A stretch of 64,000 bases of DNA from Tepidiphilus olei. GTDB taxonomy: Bacteria; Pseudomonadota; Gammaproteobacteria; Burkholderiales; Rhodocyclaceae. This document shows positions 48,394-58,436 of the stretch, one piece after another; positions within the stretch are counted from its first letter, which is position 1; the number at the start of each line of letters is the position of its first letter. The notes under the pieces were generated by a model. That model worked only from the letters and a program-made list of their open reading frames with translations. It was not told the origin of the DNA and searched no databases. A program made the position numbers and the translations under genes. The DNA is taken from contig NZ_SBHO01000001.1 of assembly GCF_006980705.1 (NCBI RefSeq), positions 248,001-312,000 of the forward strand. The letters are read 5' to 3'.

Positions 48394-48410
48394 CGGATTG
48401 ACCCTTTCGA

Positions 48411-49286
48411 TCAGTGGCGGGTGGCGGGCGCGGTGCCGTCGTCCTCGGTGAAGATGCGGGGAAGATCGTCGCGGGTGAAACGGTATTCCAGACCGCCGAG
48501 CTCGTCGCGCACGAGGATTTCTCCATCGCGCTCGAGTTGCGCTTCGACTTCCTCCCGGCCGAGTAATCGCAGCATCCGGATCACGGCGGCCTCGTTGGGC
48601 TTGACCTCGTGCGTGATGCCGAGCGCCGTGAAGAGACGCACCGTCTCTTCGGGGAAGAGGCGCGAAAGAAGCTCGGGAGCGTCGAGGGAAAGGAGTTCGG
48701 CCGCGGTGACGGTGTCGGCGAGCCGGGTGAGGCGGTTCCAGCCGTCGGGGTCTTTTTCGTCGGCAGAGGGGAGTTTTTGCAACAATAGCCCCGCGGCGGC
48801 GTGCTCGTCGGCGGCGAGCCACAGGCGCGCCGGCTGCTGCTCGGACTGGGCGAGAAAGGCTTCCAGCGTGTCGCGTAGCGTCTGGCCGCTCCAGGGAACG
48901 ATGCTCACGTAGGGTTCCTTCGAGACCGGGAGGTCGAGCACCATCTGCAGCTGGGCTTCACCCAGGAGCTCGCGTGCATCGGCATCGGGTCGCGGCGCGC
49001 GATCGGGCTCGTAGCGGGCGAAGGCACGCAAATTGCGATCGGGGCCTAGGTCGACCACGAGCAGGCTCACCGGGCCTTCTCCCTGAGCCTGGAAGGTGAC
49101 GCGGGTGGGATCCTTGAGCCGGGCGGCGATCATGGCGGCGAAGGCGGCGAGTTCGCCGAGCAGGCGCCGCACCGCGGGAGGGTCGTTCCGGCGGGCGAGG
49201 ATACCTTGCCATGCGTCGACCAGGCGCACGTGGGCGCCGCGGATGTCGGCGTTGTCGATGAGGAAAGGTTGGACGGCGTCGTGCAT
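48411..49286 (-). CDS. hslO: Hsp33-family chaperone homologue lacking all cysteines
   Basis: 291 residues from ATG 49286. Overall Hsp33 pattern: DNADIRGAHVRLVDAW near the start, PVSLLVVDLGPDRNLRAFARY at about 72-92, VSIVPWSGQTLRDTLEAFLAQSEQ at 127-150 and AAAGLLLQKLP at 163-173. In E. coli Hsp33 the C-terminal CxC and CxxC bind zinc and act as the redox switch. Here the equivalent region (LGITHEVKPNEAAV at 222-235 and VRDELGGLEY at 259-268) has none, and the whole protein has no Cys. GREEVEAQLERDGEI still matches the linker between the two cysteine pairs. It may be a constitutively regulated or pH/heat-controlled holdase; that is inference. Confidence 0.9.
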   Translation of the reverse strand: MHDAVQPFLIDNADIRGAHVRLVDAWQGILARRNDPPAVRRLLGELAAFAAMIAARLKDPTRVTFQAQGEGPVSLLVVDLGPDRNLRAFARYEPDRAPRPDADARELLGEAQLQMVLDLPVSKEPYVSIVPWSGQTLRDTLEAFLAQSEQQPARLWLAADEHAAAGLLLQKLPSADEKDPDGWNRLTRLADTVTAAELLSLDAPELLSRLFPEETVRLFTALGITHEVKPNEAAVIRMLRLLGREEVEAQLERDGEILVRDELGGLEYRFTRDDLPRIFTEDDGTAPATRH

Positions 49287-49294
49287 GGCGAACC

Positions 49295-51613
49295 TCAGCG
49301 TTCCAGGGCGCGGGCGAGCGCCTGGGCGAGGGCGCTCTCGGGGGCAGGGGATTCGCGCCGGCCAGGCTTGGCGGGTTTGGCTGCCTGGGCGGGGCGACGC
49401 GCTTCCTTGGCGGCAGGTTCGGCGCGCCGTTGGGCGGCCGGGGCCGCTTCGGTGCCTTCCCTTTTCAGCGACAGGGCGATGCGGCGCCGTTCGAGGTCGA
49501 CTTCGAGCACGCGCACCCGCACGATCTGCCCGGGCTTGACGACTTCGTGCGGGTCGCGCACGAAGCGCTCGGAGAGTTCGGAGACGTGGGCGAGGCCATC
49601 CTGGTGGACGCCGATGTCGATGAAGGCGCCGAAATTGGTGACGTTGGTGACCACGCCTTCGAGCCATTGGCCGGGGCGGAGGTCTTCGAGCGATTCGATC
49701 CCTTCGGCGAAGCGTGCGGTGCGAAATTCCGGCCGCGGGTCGCGCCCCGGCTTGACGAGCTCGGCGAGGATGTCGCGCACGGTGGGCAGCCCAAAGCGCT
49801 CGTCGGTGAATTCGGCCGGGTCGAGCGTTTCGATGAGGGCGCGCTGGCCGAGGACTTCGCGTACGTCCTTGCCGATGCGCTGGAGGATCCTGCGCACCAC
49901 GGGGTAGGCTTCCGGGTGTACGGCCGAGGCGTCCAGCGGGTCGTCCCCTTCGGGGATGCGCAGGAACCCGGCGGCCTGCTCGAAGGTGCGCGGGCCGATG
50001 CGCGGGACTTCGCGCAGTTGCTCGCGCCGGCGAAAGCCGCCGTGGCGCTGGCGCCAGGCGACGATCTCTTCGGCGATGCTGCGGTTGAGCCCCGAGACGC
50101 GGGCGAGCAGCGCGGGGCTGGCGGTGTTGAGGTCGACGCCGACGGCGTTGACGCAATCCTCGACCACGGCGTCCAGCGTGCGCGACAGTTGCGTCGCGTC
50201 GAGGTCGTGCTGGTACTGGCCGATGCCGATCGACTTGGGATCGATCTTGACGAGTTCGGCGAGCGGATCCTGCAGGCGGCGGGCGATGGAGACGGCGCCG
50301 CGCAGGGAGACGTCGAGCTCGGGGAGTTCCTGCGCGGCGAGCTCGGAGGCGGAGTAGACCGAGGCGCCGGCTTCCGAGACGACCACTTTCTGCGCCCGCA
50401 GTTCGGGGTGGCGCGCCAGGCACTCGGCGACGAGGCGCTCGGTCTCGCGGCTGGCGGTGCCGTTGCCGATGGCGATGAGTTCGACGCCGTGCTGGGCGAT
50501 GAGGGCGGCGAGCGCGGCGATGGTCGGCTCGTAGTGGCGTCGCGGCTCGAAGGGGTAGAGGGTGTCGGTGGCGATCACGCGGCCGGTGGCGTCGACCACG
50601 GCGACCTTGATGCCGGTGCGGATGCCCGGGTCGATGCCCATGGTCACGCGGGCGCCGGCCGGTGCGGCGAGCAGCAGCTCCTTGAGGTTGCGCCCGAAGA
50701 CGCGGATTGCTTCCTCGCCGGCGCGCTCGCGCATGCGGTTGAGGGCATCGAGCTCGAGGTGGACCGAGAGCTTGGTCGCCCAGGCCCAGCGGGCGGTGTC
50801 GAGCCGCCAGCGGTCGGCGGGGCGCCCCTGGTCGGCCAGGCCGTAGCGGCGCGCCAGGACGGTGAGCGCCGGGTGGGGGCTGCCTTCTTCGTGCGGAACA
50901 TCGACGCTGAGCCGCAGCACGCCTTCGTTGCGCCCGCGCAGCAGGGCGAGTGCCCGGTGCGAGGGGATGGCGGCGATCGGTTCGTGGTGGTCGAACCAGT
51001 CGCGGAACTTGGCGCCTTCCGATTCCTTGCCTTCGACGACGCGACTATGAACATGGGCCTCACGCTCGAAGAGGGCGCGCAGCTCGGCGAGCAGATCGGC
51101 GTCTTCGGCGTAGCGCTCGGCAAGGATCTGGCGCGCGCCTTCGAGCACGGCCTTGACGTCGGCAAAACCCGCCTCCGGGTTGAGGTAGGTGGCGGCGAGC
51201 GATTCCGGTTCGGCGAGCGGGTCGTTGGCGAGCGCGTCGGCGAGCGGCTCGAGCCCCGCCTCGCGGGCGATCATGGCTTTGGTGCGCCGCTTGGGGCGAT
51301 AAGGGAGGTAGAGGTCTTCGAGCGCCTGTTTGGTGTCGGCGGCGCGCAGTTTTTCTTCGAGCTCGGCGCCGAGTTTGCCCTGTTCGGCGATGGAGGAAAG
51401 GATCGCTTCGCGGCGCGCTTCGAGCTCGCGCAGGTAGCCCAGGCGCTCTTCGAGCCGGCGCAGCTGCGTATCGTCGAGCCCGCCGGTGAGCTCCTTGCGG
51501 TAGCGGGCGATGAAAGGAACGGTGGCACCGGCATCGAGCAGCGCCACGGCGGCCATCACCTGGCGCGGCGCGACGCCCAGTTCCTGGGCGATTCGGGTTT
51601 CGATCGTCGACAT
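49295..51613 (-). CDS. tex: Transcription accessory protein Tex
   Basis: 772 residues. Contains the N-terminal Tex helical region, a YqgF/RNase H-like domain ([17 protein letters not shown]), helix-hairpin-helix motifs ([23 protein letters not shown]) and an S1 RNA-binding domain ([29 protein letters not shown]), then a basic Ala/Pro tail. Tex binds RNA and elongating polymerase. A large plus-strand frame across the gene is its shadow. Confidence 0.96.
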   Translation of the reverse strand: MSTIETRIAQELGVAPRQVMAAVALLDAGATVPFIARYRKELTGGLDDTQLRRLEERLGYLRELEARREAILSSIAEQGKLGAELEEKLRAADTKQALEDLYLPYRPKRRTKAMIAREAGLEPLADALANDPLAEPESLAATYLNPEAGFADVKAVLEGARQILAERYAEDADLLAELRALFEREAHVHSRVVEGKESEGAKFRDWFDHHEPIAAIPSHRALALLRGRNEGVLRLSVDVPHEEGSPHPALTVLARRYGLADQGRPADRWRLDTARWAWATKLSVHLELDALNRMRERAGEEAIRVFGRNLKELLLAAPAGARVTMGIDPGIRTGIKVAVVDATGRVIATDTLYPFEPRRHYEPTIAALAALIAQHGVELIAIGNGTASRETERLVAECLARHPELRAQKVVVSEAGASVYSASELAAQELPELDVSLRGAVSIARRLQDPLAELVKIDPKSIGIGQYQHDLDATQLSRTLDAVVEDCVNAVGVDLNTASPALLARVSGLNRSIAEEIVAWRQRHGGFRRREQLREVPRIGPRTFEQAAGFLRIPEGDDPLDASAVHPEAYPVVRRILQRIGKDVREVLGQRALIETLDPAEFTDERFGLPTVRDILAELVKPGRDPRPEFRTARFAEGIESLEDLRPGQWLEGVVTNVTNFGAFIDIGVHQDGLAHVSELSERFVRDPHEVVKPGQIVRVRVLEVDLERRRIALSLKREGTEAAPAAQRRAEPAAKEARRPAQAAKPAKPGRRESPAPESALAQALARALER

Positions 51614-51666
51614 CGGCTATCGTCTTGGCGGGAAAAGGCGGATTGTGGCTGTCGGCGCGGCGGCGG

Positions 51667-52521
51667 TCAACGTTCGGGCAGCATGAGCGCCTGGCGTCCG
51701 GCCCATTCTTCGTCGGCTCGAAGCGACACGGGAACGCTCGCCTGCGCCGCTTCGATGCACACGAAATGGCGCCAGGCACCGGCAGGGAGGTCGGCTGGGC
51801 CGTGTTCGCCCGGGTTCCAGAGCACGGTCTCGCCGAAACCGGCCTGCGCGATCTCGGTGCGCAGGGTGGGCGTGGCAAGCGTGAGCACGCGCTCGCCGCC
51901 GCGATAGAGCCGATCGAGCGGCGGTTCCAGCCGTGTGACGTTTTCCGGCTCGGCGTGCCACCGGCTGGGATCGGCCGGATCAGTGTATTCGCTGCCCCCC
52001 AGCCCTTGCAGGGCGCTGCGCTCGATCTCGGGCACGGCAAGGTAGGTGTGCAGCGCCGCGGTGAATGCGAAAGGCGCAGTGCCGGTGTTGCGCACGGCGA
52101 GTTCCACGTCCAAGCGCCGCTCGGAGAGGAGCACGGTGACTTCGGCGAGGAAGTCGTGGGGGAAGGCGGTGTGCGCACCGGGTTCGAGTAGGGAAGGATC
52201 GAGCTGCAGGGTCACGAGCACGTAGTCTTCGCCCTGGCGCGTCTCGTCGATGCGCCAGGTGTGCGTGCGGGCGAAACCGTGGCGCGCTCCGGGGCCGAGG
52301 GTACCGAACTGGGGAAAGACGATGGGGATGCCGCCGCGAATGGGCTGTGCGCCGCCGAGGGCGGCGGATTCGCTGAGATAGAGGCGTTCCTGGCCGTCTT
52401 CGGGGATCCAGGAAAGCACCTGGGCACCAAACGGGGTGAGGGTGGCGCGGGCTTCGCCCAAATGGAGGGTGAGGGCCGGTAGTTCGCCGAGGCGGTGGGT
52501 ATCGATGCGGGTGGCGGACAT
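51667..52521 (-). CDS. Glucose-6-phosphate 1-epimerase-like mutarotase (YeaD)
   Basis: 284 residues from ATG 52521. FGAQVLSWIPEDGQERLYLS, IRGGIPIVFPQFG and HGFARTHTWRI carry the family histidine and beta-sheet core of D-hexose-6-phosphate mutarotases. Catalytic His is in ALHTYLAV. It follows the acetyltransferase gene by 2 bp. Confidence 0.9.
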   Translation of the reverse strand: MSATRIDTHRLGELPALTLHLGEARATLTPFGAQVLSWIPEDGQERLYLSESAALGGAQPIRGGIPIVFPQFGTLGPGARHGFARTHTWRIDETRQGEDYVLVTLQLDPSLLEPGAHTAFPHDFLAEVTVLLSERRLDVELAVRNTGTAPFAFTAALHTYLAVPEIERSALQGLGGSEYTDPADPSRWHAEPENVTRLEPPLDRLYRGGERVLTLATPTLRTEIAQAGFGETVLWNPGEHGPADLPAGAWRHFVCIEAAQASVPVSLRADEEWAGRQALMLPER

Positions 52522-52523
52522 GT

Positions 52524-55217
52524 TCAGGAACCTTGCAGCGGCAGGATGCCTTTCTTGATGGTACGGTCTTCGGGATCGTCGGTGAGGGTAAAGCCGAGGC
52601 TTTGCACGAAGCGCAGCATGCGCTCGTTGTTGGCGAGGAAAATCCCGGTCATGTATTTCAGGCCGCGGGCGCGCGCCGTCTCGATGAGCACCTGCATGAG
52701 GCGGCGCGCCAGGCCCCGGCCTTGCCATTCGTCGTCGACGACGATGGCGAACTCGCAGGATTCGCCGTCCGGGTTGACGGCGTAGCGGGCCACGCCCAGT
52801 TCGACCTCTTCGCCGTTCTTGTCTTTGGTGACGGCAATGAAGGCCATTTCGCGGTCGTAGTCGATCTGGGTGAGCCGCGCGAGCATGGGCGGAGGCAGCT
52901 CGTTGAGGGTGGTCATGAAGCGGAAGTACTTGGTCTCGGGCGAGAGGCGGCGCACGAACTCGGCCTCGAGCTCGGCGTCTTCGGGGCGGATGGGGCGGAT
53001 GGTGATCTCGGTGCCGTCGCCCAGGGTCCAGGTCTGGATGAGGTGGGAAGGGTAAGGGTGGATCGCCATGTGGTCGTAGCGATCCGCCGACGGGTTGACC
53101 GGCTGGATGGTGATCTTGGCATCCAGCGCGATGGCATCCTGGCTATCGACCACCAGCGGATTGATGCTGAGATAGTCGATCCAGGGAAGTTCGCACACCA
53201 TCTCGGAGACGCGCAGCAGCACCTGTTCGAGCTTGTCGAAGGCGATGGCCGGCATGTTCCGGTATTCTTGCAGCATGGGGTAGACGCGGCTGTTGCGCAC
53301 GAGATCCTGGGCGAGGAAGCCGTTCAAGGGCGGCAAGGCCACGCTCATGTCCTCTTCCATGCCCACGCGCTTGCCGCCCTCACCGAAGAGAATCACCGGG
53401 CCGAAGACGGGGTCGCGGCGCACGCGGATGGCCAGTTCCCGTCCGTGGCGCTTGATGACCATGGGTTCGATGGCCACGCCGTTGATCACTGCATCGGGCA
53501 CGTTCTTCTTGACTTCGGCGATGATCTCCTGATAGGCGGTGCGTACCGCGGCCAAGGAGCCGAGGTTCAGGCGTACGCCGCCCGAGTCGGCTTTGTCGAT
53601 CACCGAGGGGGAATCGATCTTCATCGCCACGGGCAAGCCCAGCTCTTCGGCGAGCACCATGGCCTCGGTGACACTGCGCGCGACCACCGTCTGGGCGATG
53701 GGAATGTGGAAAGCCGCGAGGATGGCTTTCGATTCCATTTCGTTGAGACGGTTGCGCCGCTCGGAGAGCGCCGTTTCGATGACGAGCTGCGCATTCTCCA
53801 CGCGCGGCGGCTCGTGGTGCGACAGAGGAGCTGGTGTTTGGGCGAGGAGCTTCTGGTTGCGGTAGTAGGAGGAGACGTGCGAGAAGAGCTCGACCGCAGG
53901 CTCGGGCGCTTCGAACGTGGGAATGCCGGCGGCGATGAATTTCTGCCGTGCCTCTTCGACGAGCTCCTGTCCGAGCCAGCAGGTGACGACGGGCTTTTCG
54001 GCGTGCTTTTCTTCTTCGATGATCGCTTCGGCCACGGCGGTGGGGTCGGTCATGGCCTGCGGCGTGAGGATGACGAGCACCCCGTCGACTTCGGGCGATT
54101 CGAGCACGATCTGGAAGGTCTTGCGGTAGCGCTCGGCGTCGGCATCGCCCAGGATGTCGAGGGGGTTGCCGTGCGACCAGGATTCGGGCAGGAAGGCGCT
54201 GAGCCGCCCGAGGGTGTCGTCGCTGAGTTCGGCCAGAGGGATTTTGAGGTCGGCCGCACGGTCGGCCGCCATCGCCCCTAGTCCGCCGCCGTTGGTGATG
54301 ATGGCCAGCCGATTGCCGCGTGGGCGTAGGCGGGCGAAGAGCGCCGTGGCGGCGGCGTAGAGCTGGCTGATGTTGTAGATGCGGATGACGCCCGAGCGGC
54401 GCAGCGCGGCGTCGAACACGGCGTCGTTACCCGGCTGGTTACCGCTGTGCACGAGGATGGCGCGCATCACTTCCGGTCGACGCCCGGCCTTGAGCACCAG
54501 GACGGGTTTGACCCGGGCGGCGGCGCGCAGCGCGCTCATGAAGCGGCGCGCGTTGCGGATGCCCTCGATGTAGAGGATGATGGATTCGGTGCGGTGGTCG
54601 GTGGCAAGGAAGTCGAGCACGTCGCCGAAGTCGATGTCGGCCGACACGCCCAGCGAGACGACGGCGGAAAAACCCACGCCGTTGGGCTTGGCCCAGTCGA
54701 GCACGGCGGCGCACAGCGCGCCCGATTGCGACACGAGCCCGATGGAGCCCTTGATGGCGGAGGCGTGGGCGAAGGTGGCGTTGAGCCCGATGCTGGGGCG
54801 CACGAGCCCGAGGCAGTTGGGCCCGAGCACGCGCATCTTGTAGCGCCGGGCGATCTCGATGATCTGACGCTCGAGATAGCTGCCGCGCGGGCCGGATTCG
54901 GAGAAACCGGAGCTGAGCACGACGATGGCCTTGACTCCGGCGCGGCCGCAGGCCTCGACGATGCCGGGGGCCCGTTCGGGCCGGGTGCAGATGACCGCCA
55001 GGTCGAGCCGGTGCGGCACGTCTTCGACCGACTTGTAGCAGGGCAGGTCGAAGAGCGTTTCGTGGTTGGGGTTGATCAGGAAGAGCCGCCCATGGAAGCC
55101 GGCCTCCAGCATGTTGCGGGTGACGGTCTGCCCGAGCGAACCCGGGCGGTCGGAGGCGCCGATGATGCCGACGGAACGCGGTTCGAGCAGCGGCTGGAGA
55201 TAATGGGTCTCTTTCAT
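52524..55217 (-). CDS. Acyl-CoA synthetase (NDP-forming)-like protein with C-terminal GNAT domain (Pat-type acetyltransferase)
   Basis: 897 residues from ATG 55217. Domains: CoA-binding Rossmann (SVGIIGASDRPGSLGQ), succinyl-CoA-ligase-like domains with H257 in LVHSGNQPGND at the phospho-histidine position of ADP-forming acetyl-CoA synthetases, an ATP-grasp segment (LGLPVAMKIDSP, GGVRLNLGS), then GNAT at about 730-890 (FAIVVDDEWQGRGLARRLMQVLI). This is the architecture of Pat, which acetylates lysines on acetyl-CoA synthetase and other enzymes. Whether the NDP-forming half is catalytic is not known. Divergent from the aldehyde dehydrogenase. Confidence 0.93.
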   Translation of the reverse strand: MKETHYLQPLLEPRSVGIIGASDRPGSLGQTVTRNMLEAGFHGRLFLINPNHETLFDLPCYKSVEDVPHRLDLAVICTRPERAPGIVEACGRAGVKAIVVLSSGFSESGPRGSYLERQIIEIARRYKMRVLGPNCLGLVRPSIGLNATFAHASAIKGSIGLVSQSGALCAAVLDWAKPNGVGFSAVVSLGVSADIDFGDVLDFLATDHRTESIILYIEGIRNARRFMSALRAAARVKPVLVLKAGRRPEVMRAILVHSGNQPGNDAVFDAALRRSGVIRIYNISQLYAAATALFARLRPRGNRLAIITNGGGLGAMAADRAADLKIPLAELSDDTLGRLSAFLPESWSHGNPLDILGDADAERYRKTFQIVLESPEVDGVLVILTPQAMTDPTAVAEAIIEEEKHAEKPVVTCWLGQELVEEARQKFIAAGIPTFEAPEPAVELFSHVSSYYRNQKLLAQTPAPLSHHEPPRVENAQLVIETALSERRNRLNEMESKAILAAFHIPIAQTVVARSVTEAMVLAEELGLPVAMKIDSPSVIDKADSGGVRLNLGSLAAVRTAYQEIIAEVKKNVPDAVINGVAIEPMVIKRHGRELAIRVRRDPVFGPVILFGEGGKRVGMEEDMSVALPPLNGFLAQDLVRNSRVYPMLQEYRNMPAIAFDKLEQVLLRVSEMVCELPWIDYLSINPLVVDSQDAIALDAKITIQPVNPSADRYDHMAIHPYPSHLIQTWTLGDGTEITIRPIRPEDAELEAEFVRRLSPETKYFRFMTTLNELPPPMLARLTQIDYDREMAFIAVTKDKNGEEVELGVARYAVNPDGESCEFAIVVDDEWQGRGLARRLMQVLIETARARGLKYMTGIFLANNERMLRFVQSLGFTLTDDPEDRTIKKGILPLQGS

Positions 55218-55344
55218 GACGTCGGGCCCCGAGCGATGAGGCCATAAGTTTATCGCACCCCAGCGCAGCGCGGGCATGGTGCGCGGCGCTCGGGGGTAGA
55301 ATCGTCGGGCGGCTGTGCGCGCGATGAGAGGAAAGGAGCGAAGG

Positions 55345-56802
55345 ATGTCGCTGGAGGCGGTGCGGGCAAAGGGTTTGCTGGTCGATCGGGCCTGGATCGG
55401 AGGGCAATGGTGCGAGGCCGATTCGGGAAGGCGCTTCCCCGTCTTCGATCCGGCAAGCGGCGATCGCCTGGCCGAAGTGCCGGACATGGGAGAGGCCGAG
55501 ACCCGGCGGGCGATCGCGGCGGCTGCGGCGGCGTTCGATTCCTGGCGCCGGAGCCTGCCTCAGGAGCGGGCGGTGGTGCTGTCGCGCTGGGCGGCTCTGA
55601 TGCGCGAGGCGCAAGAGGCGCTGGCCGAGCTGGTGATGCACGAGCAGGGAAAACCGCTCGCGCAGGCGCGGGGCGAAGTGGCGCACGCGGCGGCCTTCGT
55701 CGAGTGGTTCGCCGAAGAAGGAAAGCGCATCTACGGCGAGATCGTGCCGACCAATCGGGCCGACCGGCGTTTTCTCGTGCTGCGCCAACCGGTGGGCGTC
55801 TGTGCGGCGATCACGCCGTGGAATTTTCCCGCCTCGATGATCACGCGCAAGGTGGCGCCGGCGCTGGCGGTGGGCTGCACGGTGGTGGTGAAACCGGCCG
55901 AGCAGACGCCGCTCACGGCCCTGGCGCTCGCGCGGCTCGCCGAGCAGGCGGGCATGCCGGCCGGGGTGCTCAACGTGGTCACCGGCGCCGATCCGGTGCC
56001 GATCGGCAGGGCCCTCACGGCCGATGCCCGCGTGCGCAAGATCTCTTTCACCGGCTCGACCGAGGTCGGGCGGCTGCTGATGGCGCAAAGCGCCGCCACG
56101 CTCAAGCGCCTGTCGCTGGAGCTCGGGGGCGACGCGCCTTTTCTCGTGTTCGACGACGCGGACGTGGAGGCCGCGGTACAGGGGGCGATCGCCTCGAAAT
56201 ACCGCAATTCGGGGCAGACCTGCGTGTGCGCCAACCGCATCCTGGTGCAAGAGGGGATTTATGATGCGTTCGTGCGCCGCTACGTCGAGGAGGTGAGCAA
56301 GCTCGCCGTCGGGCCGGGCTGGCAGCCGGGGGTGACGGTGGGGCCGCTCATCGACGAGGCGGCGCTCGTCAAGGTCGAAACCCTGGTACACGACGCGCTC
56401 GAGAAAGGGGCGCGGCTATTGTGTGGGGGGCGGCGCTTGCACGGGCTCTTTTATGCGCCGACGGTGCTGGAGGGAATCACGCCCGAGATGCGCATCGCGC
56501 ACGAGGAGATCTTCGGGCCGGTGGCCCCTCTCTACCGCTTCGAGACGGAGGAAGAGGGGGTGGCCTTGGCGAACGCCAGCGACTACGGTTTGGCAGGGTA
56601 TCTGTACGCGCGCGACGTCGGCCGCATCCTGCGCGTGGCCGAGGCGCTCGAAGTCGGCGTGGTCGGCGTCAATACGGGGTCGACTTCGAACGAGGCGGCA
56701 CCTTTCGGCGGCATCAAGCAGTCCGGTTTCGGGCGCGAGGGCTCGAAGTATGGGGTGGAGGAGTATCTGGAGTTGAAGTCGGTGTGCTTGGCAGGGCTGT
56801 AA
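55345..56802 (+). CDS. gabD: Succinate-semialdehyde dehydrogenase-like aldehyde dehydrogenase
   Basis: 485 residues from ATG 55345 with AAAGGAG upstream. NAD(P)-binding ITPWNFPASMITRK, catalytic Glu in LELGGDAPFLVF and catalytic Cys in GQTCVCANRI are intact. The C-terminal NTGSTSNEAAPFGGIKQSG and KSVCLAGL fit GabD. Oxidises an aldehyde, probably succinate semialdehyde; related substrates cannot be ruled out. Six bp before the convergent EamA gene. Confidence 0.9.
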   Translation: MSLEAVRAKGLLVDRAWIGGQWCEADSGRRFPVFDPASGDRLAEVPDMGEAETRRAIAAAAAAFDSWRRSLPQERAVVLSRWAALMREAQEALAELVMHEQGKPLAQARGEVAHAAAFVEWFAEEGKRIYGEIVPTNRADRRFLVLRQPVGVCAAITPWNFPASMITRKVAPALAVGCTVVVKPAEQTPLTALALARLAEQAGMPAGVLNVVTGADPVPIGRALTADARVRKISFTGSTEVGRLLMAQSAATLKRLSLELGGDAPFLVFDDADVEAAVQGAIASKYRNSGQTCVCANRILVQEGIYDAFVRRYVEEVSKLAVGPGWQPGVTVGPLIDEAALVKVETLVHDALEKGARLLCGGRRLHGLFYAPTVLEGITPEMRIAHEEIFGPVAPLYRFETEEEGVALANASDYGLAGYLYARDVGRILRVAEALEVGVVGVNTGSTSNEAAPFGGIKQSGFGREGSKYGVEEYLELKSVCLAGL

Positions 56803-56808
56803 GCCGTT

Positions 56809-57729
56809 TCAGCCTTCTTGGGCGGCGAGCGCGCGGGCGGCGGTGCGTTGATTCTCGCCCAGCGCCGCGAGGCCGATGCCCAGGAGCAGCAGCACGAAAC
56901 CGAGCGCCTGCAGGCCGCCGAGCCGCTCGTCGAACACGAGCCAGGCCAGCAGGCTGCTGCCGACGGGTTCTCCCAAGGTGACGATGGCCACGAAAGCGGC
57001 CGAGACGTGGCGCAGCGACCAGTTGTAGGCCGTGTGCCCCACCACCTGCGGCAGCAGCGCAAGGAGCAGGAGCGCCTCCCAGCCCTTGACCGACCAACCC
57101 GATAGAGGTGTGCCGGTGAGCAGGCAGGCGAGCATGAGGAGCATCGCGGCGCTCGCATAGACGCTGAAGACGTAGGCCGGTAGCGTGAGCCGCGCCCGCA
57201 GCCGGTGGCCCAGGAGTAGGTAGGCCGAGAAACACCAGGCGCCGGCAAGGGCGAGGAAGTTGCCCCATAGGGAATCGGCACCGCCCGTGTGCCGGTCGCT
57301 CCAGAAGATGGCCAGACTGCCGGCGAGCGCGAGCGCCATGCCAGCGAGCAGCGTGCGGTTGAACCGCTCGCGCAGGAAGAGGAAGCCCACGAGGGCGATC
57401 CAGATGGGGTTGGTGGTGACCAGCACCGTGCTCGAGGCGACCGAAGTCAGGGCGAGCGAGCGGATCCACAGCGCGAAATGCAGCGCGAGGAAAATGCCGG
57501 CGAGCAGTGCGAGGCCGATTTGCCGCAGGGTCATGGCACGCAGCGAGGCCCGGTCGAAGAAGAGCGCCACCGGCGCCACGGCGAGCGCGGCGAAGGTGAG
57601 GCGCCAGGCGGCCACGGCGAGCGATTCCACGCCCTCGCCCTGGGCGAGGCGCGCGCAGATCGCTCCGGCGGCGATCGACAACATCCCACCCACGGCGACG
57701 AGATAGGCGAGCAGCCGGCGTTCGATCAT
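56809..57729 (-). CDS. EamA/DMT-family transporter
   Basis: 306 residues with about ten membrane helices in two related halves. FALWIRSLALTSVASSTVLVTTNPIWIALVGFLFLRE and GHTAYNWSLRHVSAAFVAIVTLGEPVGSSLLAW are the paired EamA motifs. Substrate unknown; such proteins often export amino acids or metabolites. Overlaps livF by 4 bp, so it is the last gene of the liv operon. Confidence 0.9.
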   Translation of the reverse strand: MIERRLLAYLVAVGGMLSIAAGAICARLAQGEGVESLAVAAWRLTFAALAVAPVALFFDRASLRAMTLRQIGLALLAGIFLALHFALWIRSLALTSVASSTVLVTTNPIWIALVGFLFLRERFNRTLLAGMALALAGSLAIFWSDRHTGGADSLWGNFLALAGAWCFSAYLLLGHRLRARLTLPAYVFSVYASAAMLLMLACLLTGTPLSGWSVKGWEALLLLALLPQVVGHTAYNWSLRHVSAAFVAIVTLGEPVGSSLLAWLVFDERLGGLQALGFVLLLLGIGLAALGENQRTAARALAAQEG

Positions 57730-58436
57730 GAGGCAGCGTCGAGGTAGGCGGCGCGCACCTGGGGATCGGCGAGCAGGGCGGCACCGCTGCCTTCGAGCAC
57801 GATACGTCCGTTTTGCAGCACGTAGCCGCGGTGCGCGATCTTCAATGCCTGCCGGGCATTTTGTTCCACCAGCAGGATGGTGAGACCGTGTTCGCGGTTG
57901 AGGGCGACGATGGTGCGAAAGATGGTGCGGATGACGAGCGGCGCGAGCCCCAGCGAGGGTTCGTCGAGCAACAGCAGGCGTGGTTCGCTCATCAGCGCCC
58001 GCCCGATGGCCAGCATCTGCTGCTCGCCGCCGGAGAGCGTGCCGGCACGTTGGGCGCGGCGCGTCTCGAGCACGGGAAAGAGCGAGAAGACCCGCCGCAG
58101 GTTTTCTTCCACGTGAGCTCCGTCGAGCGGTGTGGCCCCCAGCAGCAGATTTTCGTAGACGCTCATCTTGGCGAAGACGCGCCGCCCCTCCGGAACGAGG
58201 GCCATGCCGCGGCGCGCGATGCGGTGCGGCGGCAGCGCCGTGATGTCCTCGCCCTCGAGCAGGATGCGGCCGCTGCTCGCGCGCGGGGTGCCGAAGAGCG
58301 TCGTCATCAAGGTGGATTTGCCGGCGCCGTTCGCGCCGATGAGCGTGACGATCTCGCCGGCGCGCACCACCAGGTCGACCTCGGCGAGTGCCTGGATGGG
58401 GCCGTAGTGGGCGCTGACGTGCTGCAATTCAAGCAT
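57726..58436 (-). CDS. livF: Branched-chain amino-acid ABC transporter ATPase LivF
   Basis: 236 residues from ATG 58436 ([12 protein letters not shown]). Walker [18 protein letters not shown], signature LSGGEQQMLAIGRALM and Walker B LLLLDEPSLGLAPL are intact. Pairs with LivG beneath the LivHM permease. Overlaps livG by 8 bp and the EamA gene by 4 bp. Confidence 0.94.
   Translation of the reverse strand: MLELQHVSAHYGPIQALAEVDLVVRAGEIVTLIGANGAGKSTLMTTLFGTPRASSGRILLEGEDITALPPHRIARRGMALVPEGRRVFAKMSVYENLLLGATPLDGAHVEENLRRVFSLFPVLETRRAQRAGTLSGGEQQMLAIGRALMSEPRLLLLDEPSLGLAPLVIRTIFRTIVALNREHGLTILLVEQNARQALKIAHRGYVLQNGRIVLEGSGAALLADPQVRAAYLDAAS

Noticed and set aside
49430-51907. 825-codon plus-strand frame over tex
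   Set aside because: Antisense to a fully conserved Tex protein; low-complexity Gly/Asp/Ala/Val content.
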